DNA from: Neurospora crassa OR74A
Taxonomy: Eukaryota > Ascomycota > Sordariomycetes > Sordariales > Sordariaceae
NCBI RefSeq assembly: GCF_000182925.2
Contig: NC_026501.1
Span: forward strand, 2,852,001 to 2,916,000
Length of the DNA: 64,000 nt
Direction: 5' to 3'
Below the pieces are notes generated by a model, which worked only from the letters and a program-made list of their open reading frames with translations, searched no databases and was not told the origin of the DNA. Below, one piece after another: positions 1-10,714 of this stretch (position 1 is its first letter; every line of letters begins with the position of its first letter). A program made the position numbers and the translations under genes.

Positions 1-2124
1 AGCAGGGTGGAAAGGAACGGGCTGAGCAGGATTGCCTGGAGCAGGCATCCTGTAGGGCGAAGGAGCAAGGCATTGGAGTTGCTGGGGGTGCTGAAGATGA
101 GGGGGGTGATGCGGATGATGGGGATGATTTGAAGATGCCAGCATACTCGAAAAAATGGTCGGGTTTCCTCCGACGAAGGGATCAGTCTCCGCGATGAATG
201 GATGCCTCGAAGTTCTGGCATTGCGCAAATTGGCTGAACCGCCACTGCCATTATAGCCAGCCTTCTGGCTAGAAGTGACAGAAGGTGTGCGCTCATGGAG
301 CTGTGCAGTTTCCATGGTTGGTGGTAGTCCAATTTGAGCCTCGCGTTGCTGAGGTTGACACCGCCAGTGTTTGGTGACCCAAGGGTGCTCGAGCTGTAAA
401 CGGAAAAAGCCGGTGTCATCTTCAATTTGGGCACCATTGCCAACCTTCACGGCCTTCACCGCATCTTCTTCCTTCCGAAAACTAAATCGCGAGTCAGCGT
501 AAGTATCTAACCGTTTCCGTGTGTTTCAAGTATGCAGATACTCACGTAACATATGCAACAGTCTTACTGTCATGTGGCCATGATGCTCTGGAGCCCTGAA
601 TACTCCCGAATCGACGGAGATAATCCTCAACGGCTTTCAGTTTGCTCCGCGTGGAAACTGTCTTTTGGTCAAGGAAAGCACGAACACTACGATTCTTCCT
701 GCTGCAAGGATTGCACTCACAGGGTTCCCAGACGGCCTGAAAACCCATCTTCCCAAGGTTAGGACATTGAGGAATAGAGTTGGCCACTGGTTTCTGAGCG
801 CTGGTGTTGCTGCTATCCTGAACTTGTTTGTGATGCTGCCTGATTGGGCCATGTATGGGATCATTCCGCGAGTGAGACCATCCATTTTGGGGCTTCTGCT
901 CGGTTCGTTTTTTCTTCTGTTGGCCTTGTGCTTGGGGTACCGAGGCGGGCTGATTAGGAAAACGGCCAGAAGTGATACGGTCACGAGTTTGAGTCTGCGG
1001 GCTGGCGTTTCCAAGCTGAGATTTGCTTGGGAAAACGATTCCAGTAAGGGGCACCTTAGTAATAGTAGTAGAGGATTTGGGTAATGCTGGCATTTGCTGC
1101 GGAATTTTGTTAGGAAGACGAGATGGACCTGCGATTCCCGTCTCGACTTGGAGTTTGCTGAGTTCAGACTTTGGGATTGGGCCTGACTTTGACGCTTTGT
1201 GCTGTATCTTGTTCGCCTTTTGGACGTGCTCGCTCTTGGTTGGAATTTCGACCTCGCTGGCAGCAGGTTTGTCGCAAAAGCCCGAACTTCGTCTAATCGA
1301 AGGGATAAAGTCAGGGGCCGTGGCTTGGATTGCTGCTGACGCGGCGCGTGCGAAGGGATATAATACTACGGGAGCGCCTATGAGAAGTTAGTTGGAAAGC
1401 TCTATCTCGTACTAAAATATCGAAGGAGGAAGGCCAAGGGGTAGTAGTGATGTGTGAACTTACCTTGACAGTTAAGCGGAAGTGTATCCTCTGGAGGGAT
1501 GGTGGCCATAGTGCTTGGGGAGGTCACAGCCATAATGTCTGGGTTGCGATAGTAGTGAAACCAGTATTCCAGCTGGTCACAGAAGAAGACAACGCAATCT
1601 TTCGGGAAGGTAACACCGTGGGCGTAGATGTTATCCCAGTCAGAAGGACCGAACACCGACATAATATCCTTGGTAGTATCCCAACAATTCAGCCTGTAGC
1701 GATTTTGTTCCCAGGTGAGCCAGCTTTCGACCCACATGCAGATTTGATTCTCCTTGAGGAGTCGGAAGACCACCTCAAGGAGGTTAGAAGCGCCTTTGTA
1801 CCACAGATCGATCGGGTGGAAGTACTGGTGAAGGTCCTCCCAGTAACAGGGATTAGTCATGTCTTCAACATCATCAGGCTGAAGACTGCGAATCTCTGCT
1901 GCAACTTCCTGGATCTTCTGAGGAGACCAATTGCGTGGTGTGTCGCGAGCGGGCAACTCATGTTTCAAAGCAGGCTTGCCTGCATGAAGCGAAAAGGCGC
2001 ACTTCGACCCGGACGGTAAGTATGTGTACAAGCTGACCTTTGGCTTCTCGGTTATTGGGGTCGGGGCTGGCATCTTGTCGGAGGTGAGTACAAGGACACC
2101 TTGGCGGGTAGCGTGTCGAGCCAT
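1..2124 (-). CDS. Uncharacterised protein with a possible RRM, 5' part only (runs off the left edge)
   Basis: I do not recognise this protein. The model has three exons: 2124-1464, 1377-546 and 481 to beyond base 1. Introns are GTAAGT..TAG and GTGAGT..TAG, and the phases (1, then 2) keep one frame open to the window edge, giving over 650 residues. The first ~220 residues are rich in Trp and Tyr and look globular. The second exon is Ser/Pro/Lys-rich and probably disordered. The junction of exons 2 and 3 reads like the second half of an RNA recognition motif: a helix with DYLRRFG, a strand TVAYVTF, then a helix with EEDAVKAV. Exon 3 then becomes rich in His, Pro and Gln. The start at 2124 has A at -3; an in-frame Met at 2073 is an alternative. 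RNA binding is an inference from that one segment. The C terminus is missing. Confidence 0.6.
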
Positions 2125-3196
2125 TTTGTTGAAGAGGGGTAAGCCGGAGGGTGATATACCGCAAACTTGGCTTTTTGGCGACCTAGGCCAGATTCTGCTG
2201 TGACAGATAAGTGAACCTGGTGGCAAATAACCTTGTTTTCAGATCAATCAGATTTGCAAGGGCCTTTGCTGACGAGCAAAAGTTGCTGGAAGGAGCTTGA
2301 TCAAGCTCAGCGTTGGCGGGGTGACGGTTTGTCAAAGCTTGGTATGCGCTTCGCGAAGAAGGCTGCTTGCAACGAGTTGACCGAAAGTATCTTTGTCGGT
2401 CAGTTGCTGCGACGATAGAAAGACTTGCTGTCCTATATTGATGGTGTTCCGACAGAACAGGGGACCGTGGAGAGTTGTTCTGGGAGGAAGAAAAAGTGTG
2501 GGCGGGAATGGTCAGCGCTGGGGTTTTATGTTCGAGGACTGCCCGGGCTCTGCATGAGTGAATGGGAGATTGTTTTCGAGGTGAAGTGTTGTTGACCGGA
2601 AAATGGGGCGAGGCCGAGCTTCTGCCCGAATACTCTACCAGCAAACGTATTCGTCGAAATTGCTACCGCCAGTTTTTCCATGCCCGACACTATCGCTCCC
2701 GGATTTACCACGCATGGAGACGGGGAAGAACGCACCGAACCTGTGCAGGACGATAGCATAAAAGTTTGGTTAAAACCCTTTCCCGCAAGCCCCTCTAGAC
2801 TAGTGCCATATTGCTTAGCCATCTCCGTCTCCTTCTTCTTGTTATTGATGGATGCGGACATGGCATTGTGCAGATGTCCAATGTGTGGATGCATTGATAT
2901 CAGTGCTGATATCCCTTCATTCGATCTTTGCTCATGACAATTCTAGCCCAATAACGCACACTATGTCATAAGCAAGAAAAGAGGCGATCATCCATTGACA
3001 GGCTTGCCCGGTTATTTGGAAAGACTTCTTCTTGCTTCATTCAACCACTTGGTATCTATAAAGTAAAGGTGCTTCGGTGAGAGGAGCACAGACAACAATG
3101 CCAGTTACATAACAGACGGGGAGGAGAGGAGTATCTTCTTGACAAGAACAGAAATTGGAAAAAGGAAAAGAAAAATGGGGACAATGCGCATCAGCA
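2125..3196. other. Intergenic: 5' region of the truncated gene and 3' flank of the Fmp46-like gene
   Basis: This stretch lies upstream of the minus-strand gene starting at 2124 and downstream of the minus-strand gene ending at 3197. Open frames on both strands lack coding character and do not extend the neighbouring models. I see no repeat or RNA gene. It probably holds the promoter and leader of the left gene and the 3' UTR of the right one. Confidence 0.5.
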
Positions 3197-3745
3197 TTAG
3201 TTTTTCTTGGGGAGATCCTCCAACAACTTGAGAATGGCAGACTCGTTGTCGCCAGTGAAGACCTTGCCGTTGTTCCAGTCAACCACCTGCAGTGACAGGT
3301 AATCTGGTCAGTAAGCTGTCTAGGTATGTGCTCAAGGCGGAGGGGGGAGACGGACAATGGGCCTATTGAGGTTATCACCGTTCTCCTTGAACTTCTTCAG
3401 GGCTTCTGTCTCATTTTGGGCATTGCTGATGATGGATGAAATGCCCGTCTTGCCCACATAGTCCAACATGGTTCTGAGCTGTTCGGTGGTGGGTGCCTCC
3501 TCAGTGATGTTGAGCTCAAAGTCAGACTTCTTGGCGGGCGCATTGTCGGAAACAGCAGCACCTGAGCCTGCGGCTTGCTTGAGGAGAGTGGCAATCCTGA
3601 TGGAGGCAGGATTGCTCGCCTTGTGGAATAGGGTGATGGTGTCAAGCACCTTGGGCTGGAGCTACATTTGCCGGGTCAATGTTTTGTCTTGCTGAAATGT
3701 AGCTTTTCCGCAGCTGTACGTCGGGTCACTTACAAACTTGAACAT
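3197..3745 (-). CDS. fmp46: Fmp46-type mitochondrial redox protein (DUF1687)
   Basis: Three exons are joined: 3745-3734, 3661-3356 and 3286-3197, giving 135 residues. The protein starts MFKFLQPKVLDTITLFHKAS and ends with a thioredoxin-fold-like half (RPIVVDWNNGK, then SAILKLLEDLP). This is the layout of the fungal Fmp46/DUF1687 family, putative thioredoxin-like proteins of the mitochondrion. The family assignment is from memory of these motifs. The first exon has only four codons, so the gene is easily mis-started. The second intron uses an unusual donor, GTCCGT, forced by phase: the neighbouring GT gives a stop. A short N-terminal helix before the fold could act as a targeting sequence. No CXXC is present, so catalysis as a normal thioredoxin is unlikely. 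Confidence 0.82.
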
Positions 3746-4068
3746 TATGGATGTGAATATTGAACAATTCCGGGTGGAAAAGTGAAAGATATCTTGGACT
3801 TGACTGAGTGGCTGTTGTTGATGATCTTGATGATTAGTGTGTTGTTAATGTGAGGTCTTCCGTGCAATCGTCTGGGTGACGTCCACGAATGGGAACCTGC
3901 GTTGCCCCGGCAGGCAGGCTTTCTCGCTGCCCTCGGACGGGAGCTTGGGCCACGCCATCGGCGTTGAGCCTCAACTCGGATTGCCCAATCGGGATGCAAT
4001 GTGGAGCTCAGACTAGTACTGAGTACTGAGGTGTACTGCATAGTACGTCTTTGCTGGCACTTCATAAG

Positions 4069-4178
4069 TTAGCGCGGTGAATTGCAATAGTGGCGATAAC
4101 TTCGATTTCCGTACAGAAGGTGACGGTGTTGCCCAGCTCTGATAACATCAATAATGTAAGATGGTGGTGCCACGCTAA
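4069..4178. mobile_element. MITE copy 1 (about 110 bp, TTAGCG...CGCTAA ends)
   Basis: A 110-bp non-coding element begins TTAGCGCGG and ends CCACGCTAA. Its ends form a short imperfect terminal inverted repeat (GTTAGCGCGG against GTTAGCGTGG when one more base is included). The copy at 10604-10714 has almost the same length. It shares the left arm, including GTGGCGATAAC and ATTTCC, and the right arm TGTAAG..GTGG..CCACGCTAA, while the centre has diverged. TA at each border fits a TA target duplication as in Tc1/mariner elements. Neurospora has a known short Tc1/mariner-like element, Guest, of about this size; identity with it is a guess. Confidence 0.72.
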
Positions 4179-5372
4179 CGAGTTGTGTGCCGCCAGAAGT
4201 GTAGTGTACATAAAGGTATCTTTCATAGGTTACAGCATGCCTCCATCCATTGTTTGCCAACAACCTAGCCAGCTGTTGTACACTAGTACGTTGGGTCTGT
4301 GCCGTCGGAGTGTCTGTGCCTTTTCATCTCAAGAGGGTTCGAAACATCATCGAATCACAGGAACAGCAGATTGCATCTGTAAGCTTCTCTGTTCAGAGAC
4401 TACAGGTACGGAACTACCAACTGTACCTAGGTATCAATGTCATGACCAGATTCACGCTCCCGTTTGTTTCAAGGCTCAAGTTCCGAGTCAAGTTTCACCT
4501 CGACTGCTCTGCACCTCAGACCTGTACACAGCAGAAAAGGGAAGATGGGGGTATGACACGGGTACATACCCCGGTAATCTTTCCTCCCGGCCGTGTCCTT
4601 CGCTTCGTCTCGACTTATTGACCTGGACAGTTCAGAGGTTAGGTTTTCTGAACTCTCTGGACAATGGCTTTTAAACAGACCTGCCCTCCAAGTTTCCATT
4701 CCCCACCCACCAAGTGGGATTTCCCGCAGGCCCGCCTGCCGATGAAGCGCCTTGGCGCCCCTTCCTCCACGTACCTATCCCAGCATTACGATCAAGGTGC
4801 TGACGGTACCAACAACTCTATCTCTTCCGCCTTCTGCTGCGCACAAACGCTGTGTTGTGACCGTACAGGTACACACGGCGTGACTCTGTAATGGTTCCAG
4901 TCTAGTTCCTGGATTCATCTTGTTTATCTATCTATGCGCAGTAGTGTAAGATCGATCTATCCGAGTTTGTCGGGCAAAAAGATGCAATACTGCAAACACT
5001 TTAGCGCGCTTTGGCTTCCCCGCAATCATAGCGCCCTGTCGATCAATGACGTAAATGACTGAACCAAAGCCAAAACACGCAAAGGAAGCACCAGTGGCGC
5101 AAGACGACCCGATGAGCCCGATGTTGTCCGCCTGTCCACTGCAGCGAGGCGTCGCATCATTACGTACTATACCATAACTGCGATCCATCATAAAATCCAT
5201 ACATCCGGGCAACTGCCCTCCACTGAGCTTTACGTGATGGACAGACAGCCCCGTTCAATGTTGAACTGTGGACGCCGAGTGGTCCTGGCATGACGTACAG
5301 TTAGTGGACCCCAATGACCAGACCAAACAAGCAGGCGTCCTTCCCTCTTGTTGTCTTGGGAGGTTTGGGGGA

Positions 5373-5378
5373 TATAAG
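5373..5378 (+). promoter_or_regulatory. TATA box of the small hydrophilic gene
   Basis: TATAAG lies 185 nt before the ATG at 5563, in a purine-rich stretch. The spacing suggests a transcription start near 5400-5410 and a leader of about 155 nt. It is the best core-promoter match upstream of this gene, but it is not proven. Confidence 0.5.
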
Positions 5379-5562
5379 TAGAAGCAAGTAGCCGCAGTTC
5401 AGGTTGTCTTTGTCTTATTCCGCATTCATCTTGAACAAGAGCGTTCACAGCATCATCAAACATCAGTACTACAAGCATCTGTTTATGTGCAATACTCCAG
5501 GATTCAGATTCCCACCAAACATACAGTTTCAGCAACACCCCAGCAGCAGAACATCTAGCAAC

Positions 5563-5980
5563 ATGAACTCCAACGTCGGAAACGCCCAGGTCTACGAGGC
5601 CGGAGACCAGCGCAACCCGAAGCAGTCCGAGATCGAGACCCCCGACCGCTACAACGAGGGCCAGGCTCATGCCCACAGCAACATGGACTCCAAGGACGAG
5701 AGGTCAATCAAGAACCGTCTGGCCGCAGCAGAGGCCGCCGACGACTCGCATCAGGACAGCAGAGAGACACAGTTGCACAAGAAGGACCCAACACTCCCCG
5801 TAGGTGTAGTTCTATCCAATGACCGTGGGAAACAGGCAGGCTAATTTTCTTAATCGTGGACAGGCAAAGGATCACGGCAACGAGCCATCCCGAGGTGCCA
5901 AGATCGATGCAGAGATCCAGGCAGAAGAAGAGGAGATCCTAAAGAAGAAGGGCGCGAGCTTGCCAGGGCAAAAATGGTAG
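5563..5980 (+). CDS. Small hydrophilic, highly charged protein (function unknown)
   Basis: Two exons (5563-5799, 5864-5980) give 117 residues. The intron is GTAGGT..CAG with a GCTAAT branch site and is in phase 0. The ATG at 5563 has A at -3 (CAACATG) and begins MNSNVGNAQVYEAGDQ. An upstream in-frame Met at 5485 is possible but adds low-complexity sequence. The protein is almost entirely polar: it has KDERSIKNRLAAAEAADD, then KKDPTLP and HGNEPSRGAKIDAEIQ, and a Glu/Lys-rich tail. There is no signal peptide or membrane segment. Similar short proteins with a KDPTLP..HGNEPS..GAKIDAEIQ core occur widely in fungi as uncharacterised proteins, as I recall. The composition resembles stress-induced, LEA-like proteins, which is inference only. 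The TATA box suggests regulated, strong expression. Confidence 0.82.
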
Positions 5981-6967
5981 ATCAAGACGAGGGAAATTGA
6001 CAATTGTTTGTTTTGTTTTGGGTAGGACACGAGCAACAACTAGGCATTGTTATCATTAGGGGCATCGCCAGCATTGGGATAGGTATTGCGGCAGGTAATA
6101 CAACGAACAGCGTTTTGTTAAATGAACAACACCTTTCACGATTCAAGGTGGCATTTTTCGCGTTGCCTTTTTGAAACACGGGGCTAGTAATCGTTAGGGA
6201 TTTTATGTTGTCTGAACGGCAAGGGCTGCGTAGTCGTTCAAGGAGCGTATATCTCTTCGTGTTTATGCATATTGTCGTGTTATTCTCAACTTTTCCGCGT
6301 CATGCAAAGTGTTAAGCAGCTAATGTTAGCATCCAGCGGGTTTCACATCCTGGGGTTACACAGGAATCGAGAGCTTGCCTTCAAGCAAGCAACTATGAAA
6401 CGTTAGTTCGAAAGATAAACCCTACAACAACTTTGCTTGCTTGTCTTTTAGCAAGATCGACACGTCCGTAAGTAGAAGTACTCCCACGCGGCAGGCCTGC
6501 CTACCGGCACGAGGTATGGAACCATCAAGGTCCCCGTCGTAGCCGTCAAGGTGACTTCAGTTTCATACGCAAGGAGCAGATTATCGCGTACCTACTAGTA
6601 GTATCAATCGACGTACTTTTGCTGGATCTTGGGTGAACAAACAAAGGCATGTGCACTTTCTGTGTTTTGCTTTTTGCCCACAATCTCCACTAAGATTTCC
6701 CATTACCTTGAATTGTATGGCAACGTCTCTCGAAGACAACTTCATATGGACTGATTTTCACAATTCCAAGGAGCAAAGGTGGGGAAACGTCACAGTGATT
6801 ACGACCATTATGCACAAAATAACCCCTCTTTTTACTTGACCAGAGATATACACTCATCCTGCTAACCATACCACCGCCCTCTAGGTTAAAGAGCACTTTG
6901 GTCATCTTCACTCGCCGCAACCTCCCTCAGCTTCTACAAGCCAAGCTCACTTTCCCCTACCTTCGGG
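5981..6967. other. Intergenic between two plus-strand genes
   Basis: It holds the 3' UTR of the hydrophilic gene and the promoter of the amidohydrolase gene. I see no coding frame, repeat or RNA gene. Confidence 0.5.
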
Positions 6968-8474
6968 ATGACCCTTCGCGTAGTGCCACCGTCCAAAACC
7001 TTCACGGTGCACTCCTCCCTCCTCTTCGACCCCAAGAAAAAGGCCTTCAGGAAGAACATCTCGATAGAAGTTGATCGGGACACCGGCTCCATAACTAATG
7101 TCTACGAACGTGATAATGAAGATGACCTTCGGCTTCAAATCTATGCCGGAGACATCGACCTAAGAGGCGCCGGCAAGTGCGTTTTGCCGGGGTTGGTGGA
7201 CAGTCACACCCATGTGTTTTTACATTCCTATACGTAAGAACACGCGCCCTCTTGTTTTGTCTTCTGATCCCCTGATCCTATATCTTGACGTTACGTTCAA
7301 AGTTCCGCACATTACTGACTCCTACGCCTACGGGGCGCCTACGGCTACCAGCGACCGCCCTTCCATAGAACAGATGCGCGATGCTTCTGCTCTTGAACGC
7401 ATTATCCGCGCCACCTCTCACGTCCGCGCCGCCTTACTCGCAGGATTCACCACATACCGGGACCTCGGCACCGAAGCCCTCGGCAACGCCGACGCGCAGC
7501 TCCGTGATTGCATCAACCGCGGGCTAGTCCCCGGTCCCCGCATGTTTGTGGCAACCGACGCTTTAGCATCCAACGGCTCTTACGAGATTCGACGCGAGAA
7601 CAAATCCCTTTCAGGATCTGGCGGCTTGATCGTGCCCCGTGCTTCAGATCCGTGCGATGGCGTCGACGGCGTACGTGCTGGCGTCCGGCGTAGAGTAGGC
7701 GATGGCGCAGACATTATCAAATTCTACGCCGACTACCGCCGCAAAGTCATGCGTTTCCCCGGTCCCGGGACTAGCAATACTTCCAACCAACCCATTCTCT
7801 TCCCGCCCGATGACCCACGCAGGCGTAACCCTGCCGTACCGCTATTTGGACAGGACGAGATGGACGCCATTGTGCGCGAAGCGAAACTAGCGGAACTTCC
7901 CGTAGCCGCGCACGCAGGCGAGACTAAAGCTGCGCTGATGGCGGCGAGGGCAGGTGTGACGACGGTGGAGCACATGTTTGAAGACTCGAACGGGCTGCTA
8001 GATGAGACCCTAGAGGAGATGAAACGTCAAGGGACGATCTGGGTGCCGACGCTGGCGACGGTGGAGAGTGCCGCGCCGCAGTTTATGGAGGATTGTTTGG
8101 CTGCTGTTAGAAAAGCTGTCAAGGTCGGGGTGAGGGTGGCGACGGGCGGGGATACGGGGGTGATTGATCATGGGCTGAACGCAAGGGAGTTGGAACTATT
8201 TGTTAAAGCGGGAATTCCCATTGAGGAGGTGTTGGAGATGGCAACGGTGGGCGGGTGGGAGGCCTGTGGAGGGGAGTTGACAGGGTATCGGTTTGGCTGG
8301 TGGGAGAAGGGGTGTAGGGCGGATATTATCGCGCTGGATGCGGATCCTAGAGAGGATGAAAAGGCGCTGAGGAAGGTGGGGTTTGTGATGAAGGATGGGA
8401 AGGTCTGGAAGCGGGATGGACGGGCGGTTGATATGATCACTGTCCCAGAGTTCCCGCCGTCCATGGACAATTGA
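6968..8474 (+). CDS. Amidohydrolase family metallo-enzyme (imidazolonepropionase/prolidase-like)
   Basis: Two exons (6968-7233, 7352-8474) give 462 residues. The intron runs from GTAAGA to CTACCAG. An earlier AG at 7301-7302 would bring in a stop, so the acceptor at 7351 is required. Metal ligands of the amidohydrolase superfamily are all visible: HTH at His80/His82 in GLVDSHTHVF, a candidate carbamylated Lys212 in IIKFYAD, His276 in AAHAGE, His296 in VEHMFED, and Asp356 in ATGGDTG. The architecture (small beta domain, TIM barrel, C-terminal return to the beta domain) and length fit fungal 'amidohydrolase-related' enzymes near imidazolonepropionase and Xaa-Pro dipeptidase. All catalytic residues are present, so it should be active on a cyclic amide, a dipeptide or an amidated xenobiotic. 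The substrate cannot be told. No signal peptide is seen; it is probably cytosolic. Confidence 0.9.
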
Positions 8475-9788
8475 TGAGCCGGGTGAAAGGCCTGGTGTGA
8501 ACTGAGATTAGTATAGAGAGGTGATATCACCACCGGACAGCCCACGACCGTCTGGTACTATATGCCGACAATCTTTGGAAGAATAGCTTCGAAAAGATGT
8601 AAGGGTGGACGGAAGGATGATTTGATGATGATGATCGTAGTAAAATCATGCTCAATTACAAGCATAATCTACCTTCTCCAGTATGACAATACCATGAATC
8701 ATTGCTATGAGCTATGGACATCCCATAACGGTGTACATTCCAATACTGGTTTGCTTGTTGACTCAAGACTTTGGGTCAACTTTCCTAGGCATTTGGATAT
8801 CCAACGATTGCGTGATCTTACCTTGGAAACGCCATTTTTGATATTCAATATACTAACTCAATCCCTGTCAATGCCTTTATGACCTGTACTCAGTCTCGTG
8901 AGCTTTGGGACTATTCGGGATAGGTTTCGTCTAGTGTACACTACCAGGAGTACCTCGTGTACCAAGCTAACAAAGAAACCAGCATCGGACTGTATGTGTA
9001 TAACCCATATCCAAGCTGATAATTTCATGTACATGGGTGTGACCGGCTGCAGTCACGAAGAATGCGAACGCTTGTGGTGGAAAAGCAAGCAACAAGATAT
9101 TAATTCATAGATAGACTCCAAAAACTCCCTCTAATGCTTCGTAGAAGACATACAAATGTGCCGAGCCATGCAATGATTAGGCAGGACAACACCAGCTCTC
9201 ATGGCGAGTCGTTTTACTCCCATCCTCCTCGCTCCCCTCTCCCTCTATAATGTCGATAAATGTGTGAACGGATGAACTTTTGGTTGACTTCGGGATAAAC
9301 AGATCAATTGCCGTTCACTGCCATCCCATCCAGCGTCTCATCGGGTAATCGTCGGTGACGTGGTAATCGTAAAACGGGTATGGTATGTGCGTAAAAACGT
9401 GGATCGGTGAAAGCGCGTATGTAAAATGATGGTATGCAGAGTGTGAAAGTATTTGGCTCCGAGGTTGTTGATTAGATATGATGTGAAATGTTGTCGGTCA
9501 GTCGGTGAGAACCGTCTCCGTGGGTCGTGTTCGTCGGATTTTCCCATCCATCCCGGGGTCATCCCGTGTCTCAGGGGTTGCCGATCCGAGATACGAGTGC
9601 AGGTGGGACCGTTTGCCAGGAAAGGAATCGCCGAAAAGTCGTTGGATGCCATGACGGTGCTGGATAGCACAAGGACGAAAAATGGAAGGCCCCAAGAGGA
9701 TCTGTTCCGTTGGGAATGGAGATGGTTGAGATGATGTTTTGAACAGCCATGCTTGCGGTTACTGGAGATTGCTCTTAACACACTCCTT
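8475..9788. other. Intergenic, convergent 3' ends
   Basis: The stretch is flanked by the 3' ends of the amidohydrolase (+) and the secreted-protein gene (-). It contains one copy of the palindrome TAGTGTACACTA at 8932-8943. Open frames near 9340-9800 have no coding character. Nothing else is seen. Confidence 0.5.
8932..8943. repeat. Palindrome TAGTGTACACTA, copy 1
   Basis: This perfect 12-bp palindrome sits inside a 14-mer, CTAGTGTACACTAC, that recurs identically at 17876-17889. Related half-sites (GTAGTGTACA or its complement) lie near 4200 and 54035. It could be a dimeric transcription-factor site or the trace of a repeat; the sequence alone does not decide. Confidence 0.35.
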
Positions 9789-10020
9789 TCATGACGAGGC
9801 AATCACGACATCCCCGAGGCACCGACCATAGCTACAGCATGCCTCCTTTGGTAGGTCACCTCTGAGGATAGCATCGCGCTTGGCCTAATCAATAGAGTCA
9901 GCATATGTGTATGTAAGTGGACAGTTTTTTTGGAGCAAGGAGACGTACATCTGGGCAGACAATAGGTCTTGCTGAAGCCGTGGCAATGAGTGAGAGGGCG
10001 ACGATGAGTTGGAACTTCAT
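9789..10020 (-). CDS. Small secreted cysteine-rich protein, 55 residues
   Basis: Two short exons (10020-9949 and 9884-9789) are split by a phase-0 intron, GTACGT..GATTAG, with a TGCTGACT branch site. Residues 1-17 are a textbook signal peptide (MKFQLIVALSLIATASA, cleavage after ASA). The mature part is only about 38 residues, with four cysteines in the order C..CC..C: one in IVCPD and three in KEACCSYGRC. It also has a dibasic KR near the intron position. A TATA box lies 65-74 nt upstream of the ATG. I recall uncharacterised short fungal secreted proteins ending in CCSYG.C.GDVV, so it is probably a conserved family rather than an orphan. Two disulfides would be expected. Role unknown: effector-like, antimicrobial, signalling and surface roles are all open. 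Confidence 0.8.
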
Positions 10021-10084
10021 TTTGAGACTGAGGACAGCGAGTGACTGAAGGATGCTTCACGAGAGTGACAAGACAGGTATGATG

Positions 10085-10094
10085 TATATATAAA
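10085..10094 (-). promoter_or_regulatory. TATA box of the secreted cysteine-rich gene
   Basis: On the minus strand this reads TTTATATATA, 65-74 nt before the ATG at 10020. That spacing predicts a start near 10055 and a leader of about 35 nt. A strong TATA with a short leader is typical of highly induced fungal genes for secreted proteins. Confidence 0.65.
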
Positions 10095-10603
10095 CCGGTC
10101 GGTTCGCCGAAAATAGCACGGTTGACTCCTACTATCGCGGACCAACTATTGCTGGTAGTTGTTGTCGTTGGATGTGGATGCCGAGCGGGAACGAGAGATG
10201 GCTCGCTTGTGGCGTGAGGGAAAGCGGATTAAACAAGAGAATGATGGGAACAGATTTCTAGCCAGACTTCGAAAAAGCTCCTTAAGATTTCTCTTGAAGG
10301 GGTCATGCATACCGGCGAGGTGGTCGGCGCGATATATACACCAAGTCCCAAGCCCCCGTGGCCCCGTGGGTGCTAGGATCCCGGCCGGGGTGGCCTCGGG
10401 AGAGAACATGGAAGAAAAAAAAATGAGGGCTGGTTTGAATGTGGACTTCCACGGTGGACCATTTTCCACACAATGGTAATTCAATTGATGAAGATCGCCC
10501 AGAAGCCCAGCATCTACAGCGGGTACCTCAGCACTTGCTGTTCCCTGGCTTGCATACACCACATTATGTACAGGCACCTACACCTCTGTCGGCATTTGAA
10601 AGG

Positions 10604-10714
10604 TTAGCGCAGCGAACTGCAAAGTGGCGATAACTCTATTTCCCGTACAAAACATCCCATTGCTTCGCGAATCTGGAAATGTTTGAAGTTTGTAAGGTGG
10701 CGCTACCACGCTAA
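10604..10714. mobile_element. MITE copy 2 (about 111 bp)
   Basis: The element begins TTAGCGCAGCGAACTGCAA and ends GCTACCACGCTAA. It matches copy 1 (4069-4178) over the first ~50 bp (GTGGCGATAAC, ATTTCC.GTACA) and the last ~25 bp (TGTAAG.TGG..CCACGCTAA) in the same orientation. The centres do not align well, so both copies are old. It codes for nothing. The related autonomous element is not in the window. Confidence 0.72.

Larger units (their letters stand above)
3746..5562. other. Intergenic, contains MITE copy 1
   Basis: The interval lies between two divergently transcribed genes. It contains the inverted-repeat element at 4069-4178 and a TATA box at 5373. No frame here shows coding character. 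The remainder (about 4.2-5.3 kb) shows nothing I can name. Confidence 0.5.

Noticed and set aside
5230-5676. A 148-codon minus-strand frame overlapping the small hydrophilic gene
   Set aside because: It is opposite the spliced plus-strand gene, which has a TATA box, good start context and an intron with a branch site.
7234-7302. An alternative acceptor (AAAG at 7301-7302) for the amidohydrolase intron
   Set aside because: It brings in an early stop. The acceptor at 7351 restores HSYT-DRPSIEQMRD in frame.
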